A stretch of DNA of 64,000 bases from assembly GCF_030815585.1 (NCBI RefSeq), contig NZ_JAUSWY010000001.1:1674001-1738000 (forward strand), read 5' to 3'. How positions within the stretch are numbered: position 1 is the stretch's first letter; each line of letters starts with the position of its first letter. Shown here piece after piece: positions 36,076 to 46,614 of the stretch. The notes beneath the pieces are model-generated. The model had not been told where the DNA came from. It made no database searches and worked only from the letters and a program-made list of their open reading frames with translations. This DNA comes from Arthrobacter pascens. GTDB lineage: Bacteria; Actinomycetota; Actinomycetes; Actinomycetales; Micrococcaceae. The position numbers and the translations under genes are program-made.

Positions 36076-38754
36076 ATGAAGTCGCAGGAGATCACAAAGC
36101 GCTGGGTGGACTTTTTTGTCAGCAAAAGCCACACTGCGGTTCCCTCCGCGTCGTTGGTCTCCAGCGACCCGTCCCTGCTGTTCACCGTTGCCGGCATGGT
36201 GCCGTTCATCCCCTACCTCACTGCCCGTGAAGAAGCCCCCTACTCCCGCGCTACCAGCGTGCAGAAGTGCATCCGCACCGGTGACATCGAGGAAGTGGGC
36301 AAGACCGCCCGCCACGGGACCTTCTTCCAGATGTGCGGCAACTTCTCCTTTGGCGACTACTTCAAGGAAGACGCCATCAGGTTCGCCTGGGAACTGCTCA
36401 CCAAGAGCGTGGACGACGGCGGTTACGGCCTTCTGCCCGAACTCCTGTGGGTGACAGTGTACGAAGAAGACGACGAAGCCAAGGAGCTGTGGCTGAAGAA
36501 CACCGGCATCCCCGCTGAACGTATCCAGCGCATGGGCAAGGCCGACAACTACTGGCACACGGGACAGCCCGGACCCGCCGGCCCCTGCTCGGAGATCTAT
36601 TACGACCGCGGCCCCGCCTACGGCGTCGAAGGCGGCCCCATCGCCGATGAGAACCGGTACGTCGAAATCTGGAACCTTGTGTTCATGCAATACCAGATCG
36701 CGAACGTGCGCTCGAAAGACGACTTCGACATCGTGGGTGAGCTGCCCAAGAAGAACATCGACACCGGACTGGGCATGGAACGCCTCGCGATGATCCTCCA
36801 GGGCGTCGAAAACATGTACGAGACGGACCAGGTCCGTCCTGTCATCGACAAGGCAGCGGAGCTGTCCGGCCGTGAGTACACCTCGGCGGAAACGCCCGAC
36901 GATCCCCATCACACGGACGACGTCCGGATGCGTGTTGTTGGAGACCACATCCGTTCGGCACTTATGCTGATCGCCGACGGCGTCACGCCTTCCAACGAGG
37001 GCCGCGGCTACGTCCTGCGCCGCCTCATCCGCCGCGCTGTCCGCTCCATGCGCCTTCTGGGCGTCGAAAAGGCCTGCCTGCCGGCTCTGCTGCCCGCCTC
37101 CCGCGACGCCATGAAGGGCGTGTACCCGGTCGTGGAGACCGACTTCGACCGGATCAGCCGGATCGCCTACGCAGAAGAAAAAGCCTTCCTCCGCACCATC
37201 GCCTCCGGCACCGCGCGCCTCGAAGACGCAGTGACGGTGTCCAAGGCAGCAGGCACGGCGCTGTCCGGCGCCGACGCGTTCGCGCTCCATGACACCTATG
37301 GCTTCCCGATCGACCTCACCCTGGAGATGGCTGAGGAAGCAGGGCTGAAGGTGGACGAGCCTGGATTCCGCAGGCTGATGCTGGAACAGCGTCAGCGTGC
37401 CCAGGCGGATGCGAAGGGCAAGAAGGGCGGCCACGCGGACCTCGGCGCCTTCCAGGAGTTGCTGGCACAGGGCGAGACCGTCTTTACCGGCTACACCGAC
37501 CTTGACGGTGAGTCCCGGGTCCGCGGCATCCTCAGCGGAGGCCGGAAGGTCGGTCAGGCATCCACCGGGGACGAGATCGAGCTCGTGCTGGCAGAGACTC
37601 CGTTCTACGCCGAAGCGGGCGGCCAGGCAGCTGACACAGGGCTCATCACCGGGGACGGCTTCGTCGTCGAGGTCCTGGACGTCCAGCGCCCGCTCAAGGG
37701 CCTCAGCGTCCACAAAGCAATCGTCCGCGAGGGCGAAATCGGCTCCGACGCCCTGGTCAGGGCAGCGGTGGACCGGGAGCGGCGGCACGCCGCCGAGCAG
37801 GCGCACACAGGAACGCACATCGTCCATGCAGCCCTGCACCAGATCCTCGGCCCGCAGGCAACCCAACGCGGTTCCTACAACAAGGCCGGCTACCTGCGTT
37901 TCGACTTCGCCTGGGGTGAAGGCCTCAGCCCGGCCACCCGCTCGGAGGTCGAGGAAGTCTCCAACCTGGCCATCCGCAATAACTTTCGGGTAGACACCAA
38001 GGTCATGGGGCTGGCAGAAGCCAAGGCGCTGGGCGCCATGGCGCTCTTCGGGGAGAACTACGGCAACGAAGTGCGTGTGGTGGAGATCGACGGCGCATGG
38101 TCCCGTGAACTGTGCGGTGGCACACACGTTGCAAACACGTCCCTGATCGGCAGCCTTTCGCTGCTTGGCGAACAGTCCGTCGGTTCAGGCAACCGCCGTG
38201 TAGAGGCTTTTGTGGGCATGGACGCCTTCCGCCACCTGGCAGCTGAACGGGCCCTGGTCACAGAACTGACCGAAATGCTCAAGGTTCCTTCAGGTCAACT
38301 GGCCGACAGGATCGCCACGACGTTGGCGAAGCTCAAATCAGCGGAGAAGGAGCTTGAACGGCTCCGCAAGGAACAACTGGCCGCTGCCGCGGGCCAACTC
38401 GCGGGAACCGCCAAGGATGCGGCCGGGGTCAGCGTCATTGCCCATGACGCCGGTCAAGTCAGCGGGGCCGATGACCTTCGCGGGCTGGCCCTGGACCTGC
38501 GGAACCGCCTGGGCTCGGCCCCGTCCACAGTGGCTGTGGCTGGTGTCAGCAATGACCGGCCCATGATCCTGGTGGCCACCAACGATGCGGCACGGGAGGC
38601 GGGTGTCAAGGCCGGAGCCCTTGTCCGGCTCGCGGCAGGGATCCTGGGCGGCGGCGGCGGGGGCAAGGACGACGTTGCCCAGGGCGGTGGCACTGACCCC
38701 GGCAAGATCACACCGGCGCTGGCCGCCGTTGTGGATGCCATCTCCCGGCGATAA
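36076..38754 (+). CDS. alaS: alanyl-tRNA synthetase
   Basis: An 892-residue AlaRS. The class II core starts with ITKRWVDFFVSKSHTAVPSA and includes RTGDIEEVGKTARH and the motif 2-3 region FMQYQ and GLGMERLA. The editing domain has HTGTHIVHAAL and CGGTHVANT with the zinc-binding His/Cys residues. A Gly-rich linker precedes the C-terminal Ala-domain (GGGGGGKDDVAQGGG). A small TCACGC/GCGTGA hairpin at 36030-36050 lies upstream, and AAGAAGGG at about 36054-36061 is a rather distant ribosome-binding site. Confidence 0.97.
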   Translation: MKSQEITKRWVDFFVSKSHTAVPSASLVSSDPSLLFTVAGMVPFIPYLTAREEAPYSRATSVQKCIRTGDIEEVGKTARHGTFFQMCGNFSFGDYFKEDAIRFAWELLTKSVDDGGYGLLPELLWVTVYEEDDEAKELWLKNTGIPAERIQRMGKADNYWHTGQPGPAGPCSEIYYDRGPAYGVEGGPIADENRYVEIWNLVFMQYQIANVRSKDDFDIVGELPKKNIDTGLGMERLAMILQGVENMYETDQVRPVIDKAAELSGREYTSAETPDDPHHTDDVRMRVVGDHIRSALMLIADGVTPSNEGRGYVLRRLIRRAVRSMRLLGVEKACLPALLPASRDAMKGVYPVVETDFDRISRIAYAEEKAFLRTIASGTARLEDAVTVSKAAGTALSGADAFALHDTYGFPIDLTLEMAEEAGLKVDEPGFRRLMLEQRQRAQADAKGKKGGHADLGAFQELLAQGETVFTGYTDLDGESRVRGILSGGRKVGQASTGDEIELVLAETPFYAEAGGQAADTGLITGDGFVVEVLDVQRPLKGLSVHKAIVREGEIGSDALVRAAVDRERRHAAEQAHTGTHIVHAALHQILGPQATQRGSYNKAGYLRFDFAWGEGLSPATRSEVEEVSNLAIRNNFRVDTKVMGLAEAKALGAMALFGENYGNEVRVVEIDGAWSRELCGGTHVANTSLIGSLSLLGEQSVGSGNRRVEAFVGMDAFRHLAAERALVTELTEMLKVPSGQLADRIATTLAKLKSAEKELERLRKEQLAAAAGQLAGTAKDAAGVSVIAHDAGQVSGADDLRGLALDLRNRLGSAPSTVAVAGVSNDRPMILVATNDAAREAGVKAGALVRLAAGILGGGGGGKDDVAQGGGTDPGKITPALAAVVDAISRR

Positions 38755-38762
38755 AGCATCCT

Positions 38763-39377
38763 GTGACCATTCCTTCTCCACCCGGCGCCTACCCCCAGGG
38801 CATCAAACTGGGGGTGGACGTCGGCACCGTCCGTGTCGGCGTCGCCGTCTGCGACCGCGACGCGATTTTGGCAACCCCGCTGAAGACCCTGGACCGCAAC
38901 CCGAAAAAGAACTCAGACGTGCGGGTGATCGCGTCACTCGCTGAGGAACTCGGGGCTGTCCAGGTCATCGTTGGCCTTCCCCGCACCATGAAGGGGGAGG
39001 AACATGCCTCCGCACGGATGGCTGCAGAGTATGCGCAGCTGCTCGTCAGAGAGCTGGAAAGCCGTGGCCTGGACGTGCCGGTGAACCTCGTCGACGAGCG
39101 ACTCAGCAGTGTCACGGCCCACCGGAACCTGCATGAAGCTGGCATGAGCAGCAGGAATCACCGTAAGGTAGTGGATCAGGTTGCGGCGGCAGGAATACTC
39201 CAGCACGCCATAGACATGCAAAAAGCCAGGGGAACGGATGTTGGCAGCCGCGTGACTGCGCCTGCCCGTCCGTGGCATTCCGGGGAAACTGTGGCGGATA
39301 GGCCTGCGCAGTCCGCCCCGGAGGACAAGACTCGATCTTCAGAAACGGAAGGCTACAGTGAGCCCGGCCAACATTGA
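38763..39377 (+). CDS. ruvX: RuvX/YqgF family putative pre-16S rRNA nuclease
   Basis: An RNase H-fold protein of 204 residues. The core shows KLGVDVGTVRVGVAVCD, VIVGLPRTMKGEEHASA and LVDERLSSVTAHRNL with the acidic active-site residues. The family matures 16S rRNA 5' ends in E. coli and is also annotated as a Holliday junction resolvase-like protein. A 45-residue polar C-terminal extension, absent from minimal members, overlaps the mltG start by 20 nt. The GTG is 8 nt after alaS. Confidence 0.93.
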   Translation: MTIPSPPGAYPQGIKLGVDVGTVRVGVAVCDRDAILATPLKTLDRNPKKNSDVRVIASLAEELGAVQVIVGLPRTMKGEEHASARMAAEYAQLLVRELESRGLDVPVNLVDERLSSVTAHRNLHEAGMSSRNHRKVVDQVAAAGILQHAIDMQKARGTDVGSRVTAPARPWHSGETVADRPAQSAPEDKTRSSETEGYSEPGQH

Positions 39378-41124
39378 TGACTCCTCTGGCGTCCCCGACG
39401 GTGGCGAGGCCAGGCCGCTGACCCGCAAAGAGATCCGTGCACGGGAAAAGGCCCTGCGCACGCAAAGCAACAGCGTGGTCCCGGAACAAGCGTACGAAAC
39501 GGGCGATGATTACGCCGCCCCCACCACCGCTGTGACGCCTGCCATCCCTGCAGCGCCTGACGCCCCGCCGTCCATTCAGGAACCCGAGCCAGCCTACGCG
39601 GCGAGCCGCCACGAACCTGTCGCCGCCCATGAAACGCCCCTCGAGGCCCCTGTCCACCAAGAACCTGTACACCAAGAACCTGTACACCATGAAACTGCCC
39701 ACCGTGAGGAACCCCATGAGGAGCCCCATCATGTGGAGCCCCTTCACGAGGAGGCGCATCACGAGGACGCGGTTCATGGGGGAGCGCCTCATGAGGAGAC
39801 GTACGTTGATGTGGTCCATGACGACGGCCTTCAGCACGACGGCGTTCCCTTTGAGAACCTGCATGCCGGGGACGCCCGGCATCCCGTCGACGGATTCCAG
39901 AGCCAGGACGCACACCAGCACTACGACGATGAGACCCAACTCGTGGACGGACAGCACCACGATGGCTACCATCCCTCGGACTATCATGCGGATCAGCGCC
40001 ACGATGCCCAGCACGACGCCGGGCTGCTCAGCGGCTCCTCAGCGGTAGCCGCCGTGCGTGGCCCCTCCAAGAAGGTCCGCCGCCGGCGTCGCCTCCTCGC
40101 CCTGTTGTTCACCCTTGCAGTCTTTGTCACCGCGGTTGCCGTAGGTGCGCAGTTCCTCAAGCCGTTGCTCGGAAACGACAAGGCCAGCGACTACCCCGGT
40201 CCAGGCACCGGGGAAGTCCAGGTGTCCGTCCAGCCCGGCCAAGGCCCCCGGGCCGTCGCCACTGCCTTGGAAAGCCAGAAGGTGGTTGCCAACGCGGACA
40301 CCTTCCTGCAGGCCTTCACCACTTCCGGCGGAACCCTGGCCCCGGGTGACTACACCTTCCGGATGGAGATGAAAAACTCCGACGCCGTTAACGTCCTGCT
40401 CGGAAAGGACAAGAGCAAGGTCATCTACTTCGCGCTGAGCGCCGGGCTGCGGATCGGTGAGTCGCTGCAGGCGATCTCCGAAGGATCCGGGGTTCCGTTG
40501 GAACAGCTGAAGGCGCTCAGCGACTCTCCGGCACAGTTCGGCGTTCCGGCCGCAGCCAAGAACCTTGAGGGTTTCCTGGCCCCCGGAGAATACCGGTTCC
40601 CGCTGGGGACACCGGCAAAGGAGATCCTGCAGTCCTTGGTCAAGGTGACCCTTGATGAACTCGTATCGCAAGGCATGACGGATCCCGCCAAGCAATACGA
40701 GGCCCTCATTGTGGCGAGCATCGTGCAGGCAGAAGGCGGCCAGGCCGAATACGGTGACGTCGCCGGCGCCATCTATAACCGGCTCAAGCCCAACGACCAG
40801 ACCGGCGGATTCCTTCAGGTGGACTCCGCAGTCACTTACGGTCTTGGCACCAAGAGCTTCAACTTCACCGACGCGGAGCGCCAAGACAAGTCCAACCCGT
40901 ACAACACGTATGCCAATCCCGGCCTGCCGCCAGGGCCGATCGGGTCACCAGGCAAGACTGCAATCGACGCCGCCGCCAAGCCGAAGTCCAACGATTACCT
41001 CTATTGGGTGACGATCAACCTGGACACCAAGGAGACCAAGTTCTCCAAGACGCTGGCTGAGCACAACGTGTATGTGGACCAGTACAACACCTGGTGCGAG
41101 GCCCACGTGGGCCGTTGCGCATGA
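39358..41124 (+). CDS. mltG: endolytic peptidoglycan transglycosylase MltG with His-rich N-terminal tail
   Basis: A YceG/MltG family enzyme of 588 residues that cuts nascent glycan strands at the membrane and sets their length. The catalytic domain (about 275-588) has SIVQAEGG with the presumed catalytic glutamate E459, and NPYNTYANPGLPPGPIGSPG. One transmembrane helix (about 246-263) follows a RRRRR stop-transfer. The cytoplasmic N-terminus is unusually long (about 240 residues) and carries 27 histidines between residues 85 and 219, with His at every fifth position from 100 to 145. The GTG start lies inside the ruvX end; aroE begins at the stop. Confidence 0.94.
   Translation: MSPANIDDSSGVPDGGEARPLTRKEIRAREKALRTQSNSVVPEQAYETGDDYAAPTTAVTPAIPAAPDAPPSIQEPEPAYAASRHEPVAAHETPLEAPVHQEPVHQEPVHHETAHREEPHEEPHHVEPLHEEAHHEDAVHGGAPHEETYVDVVHDDGLQHDGVPFENLHAGDARHPVDGFQSQDAHQHYDDETQLVDGQHHDGYHPSDYHADQRHDAQHDAGLLSGSSAVAAVRGPSKKVRRRRRLLALLFTLAVFVTAVAVGAQFLKPLLGNDKASDYPGPGTGEVQVSVQPGQGPRAVATALESQKVVANADTFLQAFTTSGGTLAPGDYTFRMEMKNSDAVNVLLGKDKSKVIYFALSAGLRIGESLQAISEGSGVPLEQLKALSDSPAQFGVPAAAKNLEGFLAPGEYRFPLGTPAKEILQSLVKVTLDELVSQGMTDPAKQYEALIVASIVQAEGGQAEYGDVAGAIYNRLKPNDQTGGFLQVDSAVTYGLGTKSFNFTDAERQDKSNPYNTYANPGLPPGPIGSPGKTAIDAAAKPKSNDYLYWVTINLDTKETKFSKTLAEHNVYVDQYNTWCEAHVGRCA
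39643..39795 (+). repeat. degenerate 15-bp repeats encoding His-every-fifth-residue tail of MltG
   Basis: Codons 96-146 of mltG form about ten in-frame pentapeptide units such as APVHQ, EPVHQ, EPVHH, ETAHR, EEPHE. Histidines fall exactly at residues 100, 105, 110, 115, 120, 125, 130, 135, 140 and 145, with extra ones at 111, 124 and 134. Units 1-3 are nearly identical in DNA (CCTGTACACCAAGAA type); later units have drifted but keep the period. Confidence 0.85.
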
Positions 41125-41981
41125 GCCTGCGGGCTGCCGTCCTGGGTCATCCGATCAGCCACTCGAAGTCGCCTGCCTTGCACCTGGCGGCCTACGGAAA
41201 GCTGGGGATCGACATCAGCTACACGGCTGTGGACCTCACGGAGGAAGCGCTGCCGGAATTCATGCGGCAGGTCAGGAGCCAGAACGGATGGCGGGGACTG
41301 TCGGTCACCATGCCTCTGAAGACCGCCATGGTCTCGGAAGTGGATGACATCCGCGGCGTAGCGGGTGTCCTTGGCGTCGTCAACACTGTTGCGTTCGAAG
41401 AAGCCGGCAACACGGTCCGGAGCGTCGGCTACAACACGGACGTCGCCGGAATCGTTGATGCGGTCCGGAACGCCGGTGTGGCAACGGCGCCTGCAGCCGT
41501 TGTCCTGGGCGGGGGAGGGACCGCTGCGTCAGCCGTGGCAGCGCTCAAGGATCTAGGGACGGACTATGCCCAGGTGTTCGTCCGGGACACCGGACGGGCT
41601 GCAGAAGCACGGGCTGCCGCGGCGGGCGTGGGCCTGAGGATTGACGTGAGGCCGCTGGCCGAAGCGGCCGTTCCAACGGCAAGTGCCGACGTCGTAGTTT
41701 CGACTTTGCCGCCGCGCGCGGCAGACGGACTTGCCAGCGAACTGGCCGGAATGCACGCAAGAACAGCCGGGGTGCTGCTGGACGTTGCCTACGACCCGTG
41801 GCCCAGCAGAATCGCTTCGGTGTGGCAGGACGGCGGCGGTTCCGTGGTTCCCGGGCTTGAGATGCTGCTCTACCAAGCAGTGGAACAGGTGCGTCTTTTC
41901 TCGCGGCGCGGCGAAGAAGTTAATGCAGCTGTCATAGATGTGATGTGTGACGCAGTCGGACTTCCCCGGCGGGCGTTCTGA
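41121..41981 (+). CDS. aroE: shikimate dehydrogenase
   Basis: AroE reduces 3-dehydroshikimate to shikimate with NADPH. The 286-residue protein starts [21 protein letters not shown], the substrate-binding signature, and keeps GLSVTMPLK (catalytic lysine), [15 protein letters not shown] and the nucleotide loop [15 protein letters not shown] 41121 overlaps the mltG stop as ATGA; an upstream in-frame start at 41094 is less likely. It opens the aroE-aroC-aroK-aroB block of the shikimate pathway. Confidence 0.95.
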   Translation: MSLRAAVLGHPISHSKSPALHLAAYGKLGIDISYTAVDLTEEALPEFMRQVRSQNGWRGLSVTMPLKTAMVSEVDDIRGVAGVLGVVNTVAFEEAGNTVRSVGYNTDVAGIVDAVRNAGVATAPAAVVLGGGGTAASAVAALKDLGTDYAQVFVRDTGRAAEARAAAAGVGLRIDVRPLAEAAVPTASADVVVSTLPPRAADGLASELAGMHARTAGVLLDVAYDPWPSRIASVWQDGGGSVVPGLEMLLYQAVEQVRLFSRRGEEVNAAVIDVMCDAVGLPRRAF

Positions 41982-42007
41982 CCGCCATACGTGGCAGGAT
42001 GGAAATT

Positions 42008-43206
42008 ATGTTGCGTTGGTTGACTGCCGGTGAATCCCATGGTCCGGCTCTGATGGGAATTATAGAAGGCGTCCCCGCCGGTGTGGAACTCACCAGCGGG
42101 CAGATCGCCGATTCATTGGCACGCCGCCGCCTCGGTTACGGACGCGGCGCACGCATGAAGTTCGAGCAGGACGTCGTCACCATCCTCGGCGGTGTGCGGC
42201 ACGGCCTGACCCAGGGCGGCCCGGTGGCCATCCAGGTGGGCAACACCGAATGGCCCAAGTGGGAGCAGATCATGTCCGCGGACCCCGTGGATCCCGAAAT
42301 CCTCGCCGACCAGGCGCGGAACGCCCCGCTGACCCGGCCCCGTCCCGGGCACGCTGACTTCACCGGTATGCAGAAGTATGGCTTTTCCGAGGCCAGGCCC
42401 GTGCTCGAACGCGCCAGCGCCCGGGAGACGGCCACCCGCGTGGCCATGGGAACCGTGGCGTCCCAGTTCTTGAAGCAGCTTGGCATCGAGCTGGTGAGCC
42501 ACACCGTCTCCATCGCCAGTGTGACTGTGCCTGAAGGACGCCCACTGCCGCTGCCCGCGAACGTGATCGCCCTCGATGCGGACCCGCTGCGCTGCTTCGA
42601 CCGGGATACGTCCAATGCCATGGTGGCCGAAGTGGATGCGGCGCACAAGGAAGGCGAGACCCTGGGTGGCGTGGTGGAAGTGCTCGCGTATGGCCTTCCG
42701 CCTGGACTGGGAAGCTACGTCCACTGGGACCGCCGGCTTGACTCACGGCTGGCTGCTGCCCTCATGGGTATCCAGGCCATCAAGGGCGTGGAAGTGGGCG
42801 ACGGGTTCCTGACTGCTTCGCGCCGTGGTTCGGCTGCCCACGACGAGATCGTTAAGGATGCGGACGGCAAGATCATCCGGACCAGCAACCGGGCTGGCGG
42901 CATCGAAGGCGGCATGAGTATTGGCGATGTGCTCCGTGTGCGCGCCGCCATGAAGCCGATCGCCACCGTGCCCCGGGCCTTGCAGACCATTGACGTGAGC
43001 ACGGGCGAAGCCGCCAAGGCGCACCACCAGAGGTCGGATGTCTGTGCCGTGCCGGCGGCCGGCGTAGTCGCGGAAGCGATGGTGGCGCTGGTACTGGCCG
43101 AGGCCATCACCGAAAAGTTTGGCGGCGACTCCGTGGCGGAGACCGCACGCAACATCAAGGGTTACCTGGACAACATTCCGGCGTCCCTGGACTCGATCGG
43201 TCAGTA

Positions 43207-43207
<1 letters not shown>
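42008..43207 (+). CDS. aroC: chorismate synthase
   Basis: AroC makes chorismate from EPSP using reduced FMN. The 399-residue protein has the family start [50 protein letters not shown], the [15 protein letters not shown] stretch and [13 protein letters not shown] 42008 is preferred because GGATGGA lies 4-10 nt upstream and matches the family start; ATG 41999 would add three residues. The TAG stop shares its G with the aroK GTG start. Confidence 0.97.
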
Positions 43208-44863
<1,656 letters not shown>

Positions 44864-44864
<1 letters not shown>

Positions 44865-45382
44865 TGCGGGGCAGCGTGGAGGGAACCAGCGAGTGGCCCG
44901 AGGCAGGCTTCCCCGGAATCCGGATCAACCCGGAGTCCCTGCTTCCGCAGATCGTCAACGAGGACGCCTGCCGTGCCGCGCTGGCGGTGTCCACCGATCC
45001 CGCTGACCACATCTTTGTCCTGCTGGTTGAAGGCCATGCTTCCGAGGCTGCAGAACTGTTGGCGGATGCGCGTTGCAGGGACCCCGAATCGTTCCGGCTG
45101 AGGGCTTTCGAGGCAGAGGTGCTGCGGGTCTCCAACCGCCTGGACCGTGCTGTGGGGCTCTTCCGGCAACTGCTCGCGGAAGTCCAGGGCACTCCGCGCG
45201 AAGCGCTCGTGCTGCAGTTCCTGGGCAAGACCCAGTACACCGCCGGGCAGACTTCGGCCGCCGTTGAATCCTTTGCCCGGGCACTCGATCTGCGCGTTGC
45301 CGAGTCCGCCGACGCCGCCCAGATCTACTCGTCCACGGTTGCCCTGCAGCGGGCACGCGAGGTCCTGGACCTGGCCTGCTGA
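44864..45382 (+). CDS. conserved hypothetical protein with TPR-like helices
   Basis: A 172-residue protein that I do not assign to a named family. The N-terminal 40 residues hold a mixed alpha/beta segment (GFPGIRINPESLLPQIV). From about residue 45 helix pairs follow a 34-residue rhythm (EGHASEAAELLADARCRDPESFRLRA, LGKTQYTAGQTSAAVESFARAL) as in TPR proteins. The ATG uses the A of the aroB TGA stop, so it is translated with aroB. It occupies the place where aroQ is found in some relatives but has no dehydroquinase motif. A scaffold role is possible but unsupported. Confidence 0.75.
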
Positions 45383-45539
45383 CAGCGCCCGCAGGGGTCC
45401 GGACAGAAGCCATGACGGTTTTACCGGTAGAATGGTCCTTGGATTTTTGATAAACACGCGTTGGCGGGCCGTTTGGCATGCCTGCGCGGCATAGAACGTC
45501 TGGCAAAGTGACCAGACAGATAGAAACCAGAGGAAACCA
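45383..45539 (+). promoter_or_regulatory. efp promoter region and leader hairpin
   Basis: TAGAAT at 45428-45433 is the best -10 candidate, preceded by CCGG but no clear -35. A hairpin GTCTGG (45498-45503)/CCAGAC (45512-45517) lies just upstream of the AGAGGAA ribosome-binding site of efp. This separates the aro unit from efp-nusB. Confidence 0.4.
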
Positions 45540-46103
45540 GTGGCAACCACTAACGACATCAAGAACGGAACGGTCCTTAAGCTTGAGGGCCAGCTCTGGA
45601 ACATCATCGAATTCCAGCACGTAAAGCCTGGCAAAGGCGGTGCGTTTGTGCGGACCAAGATGCGGAACGTGATGTCCGGCAAGGTTGTGGACAAGACCTT
45701 CAACGCCGGCCTCAAGATCGAGACCGCCACGGTGGACCGCCGCGACTACCAGTACCTGTATCAGGACGGCCCGGACTTCGTGTTCATGGACACCACCGAC
45801 TTCGACCAGATCACCGTCTCCGGCGCAACGGTGGGGGACGCCACCAATTTCATGCTTGAAAACCAGATGGTTAATATCGCCATCCACGAAGGCACCCCGC
45901 TTTACATCGAACTGCCGCCCAGCGTGGTCCTCGAAATCACCTACACCGAGCCTGGTCTGCAGGGCGACCGGTCCTCTGCCGGCACCAAGCCCGCCACTCT
46001 GGAAACCGGCTACGAGATCCAGGTTCCGCTGTTCGTCGAGAACAACACGAAGGTCAAGGTCGACACCCGCGACGGCAGCTACCTTGGCCGGGTCAGCGAG
46101 TAG
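45540..46103 (+). CDS. efp: translation elongation factor P
   Basis: EF-P rescues ribosomes stalled at polyproline. The 187-residue protein has three beta-barrel domains; the domain I tip loop is [14 protein letters not shown], with K32 as the tip residue. No epmA/epmB-type modification genes are nearby, consistent with actinobacterial EF-P. Domain III contains the [24 protein letters not shown] signature. The GTG start has AGAGGAAA about 5 nt upstream. The TAG stop overlaps the nusB GTG by one base. Confidence 0.97.
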   Translation: MATTNDIKNGTVLKLEGQLWNIIEFQHVKPGKGGAFVRTKMRNVMSGKVVDKTFNAGLKIETATVDRRDYQYLYQDGPDFVFMDTTDFDQITVSGATVGDATNFMLENQMVNIAIHEGTPLYIELPPSVVLEITYTEPGLQGDRSSAGTKPATLETGYEIQVPLFVENNTKVKVDTRDGSYLGRVSE

Positions 46104-46513
46104 TGAGCGCACGCGGAAAGGCCCGTAACAGGGCACTAGATGTTCTTTTTGAAGCTGAGCAACGCTCCGTTTCCGCTTTTGACGTTCTCAGGGCCCGGCG
46201 GGAAAAGACCGACCAGATCGTGAACCCGTACACCCTGGAAATCGTGGAAGGCGTGGTCTCACAGCAGACCGCCATTGACGAATTCCTGGAGACCTATTCG
46301 CAGGGCTGGACCTTGGATCGCATGCCTTCGGTGGACCGCATCATCCTGCGCATCGGCACCTGGGAACTGTTGTACAACGACGACGTACCCGACGGCGTCG
46401 CCGTCAGCGAGGCAGTGGCGCTGGCCAAGACGCTCTCAACTGATGAATCGCCGTCGTTCGTCAACGGCCTCCTCGGGCGGCTGCAGCAGCTGAAGCCCTC
46501 ACTGTTGGCCTGA
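46103..46513 (+). CDS. nusB: transcription antitermination factor NusB
   Basis: A 136-residue all-helical NusB that binds boxA RNA with S10 during rRNA transcription. It has ARNRALDVLFEAEQR at the N-terminus and the conserved DRIILRIGTWELLY and DESPSFVNGLLGRL at the C-terminus. The GTG start overlaps the efp stop by one base. A hairpin terminator follows at 46559-46596. Confidence 0.96.
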   Translation: MSARGKARNRALDVLFEAEQRSVSAFDVLRARREKTDQIVNPYTLEIVEGVVSQQTAIDEFLETYSQGWTLDRMPSVDRIILRIGTWELLYNDDVPDGVAVSEAVALAKTLSTDESPSFVNGLLGRLQQLKPSLLA

Positions 46514-46558
46514 GCTGTTCATCGCAGCGTCAGGACGAACCGCCCCGGCGAAGCCCGT

Positions 46559-46605
46559 CAAGAGCCTCGACCAGGTGATCCTGGCCGGGGCTCTTGGGTT
46601 TCTCC
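46559..46605. terminator. hairpin terminator between convergent nusB and PrsW genes
   Basis: CAAGAGCC (46559-46566) pairs with GGCTCTTG (46589-46596), with an inner CCAGG-TGAT-CCTGG stem (46571-46584), and is followed by GGTTTCT. It lies between convergent genes and may serve both. Confidence 0.75.
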
Positions 46606-46614
46606 GCCAGTAAG

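Noticed and set aside
35776..38127. 783-codon open frame on the minus strand opposite alaS
   Set aside because: It is a codon-bias shadow of alaS in GC-rich DNA: no ribosome-binding site, low-complexity composition, and it covers a well-supported synthetase.
39643..39795. CRISPR-like short repeats
   Set aside because: The 15-bp units are in frame inside mltG and encode a pentapeptide series, with no spacers.
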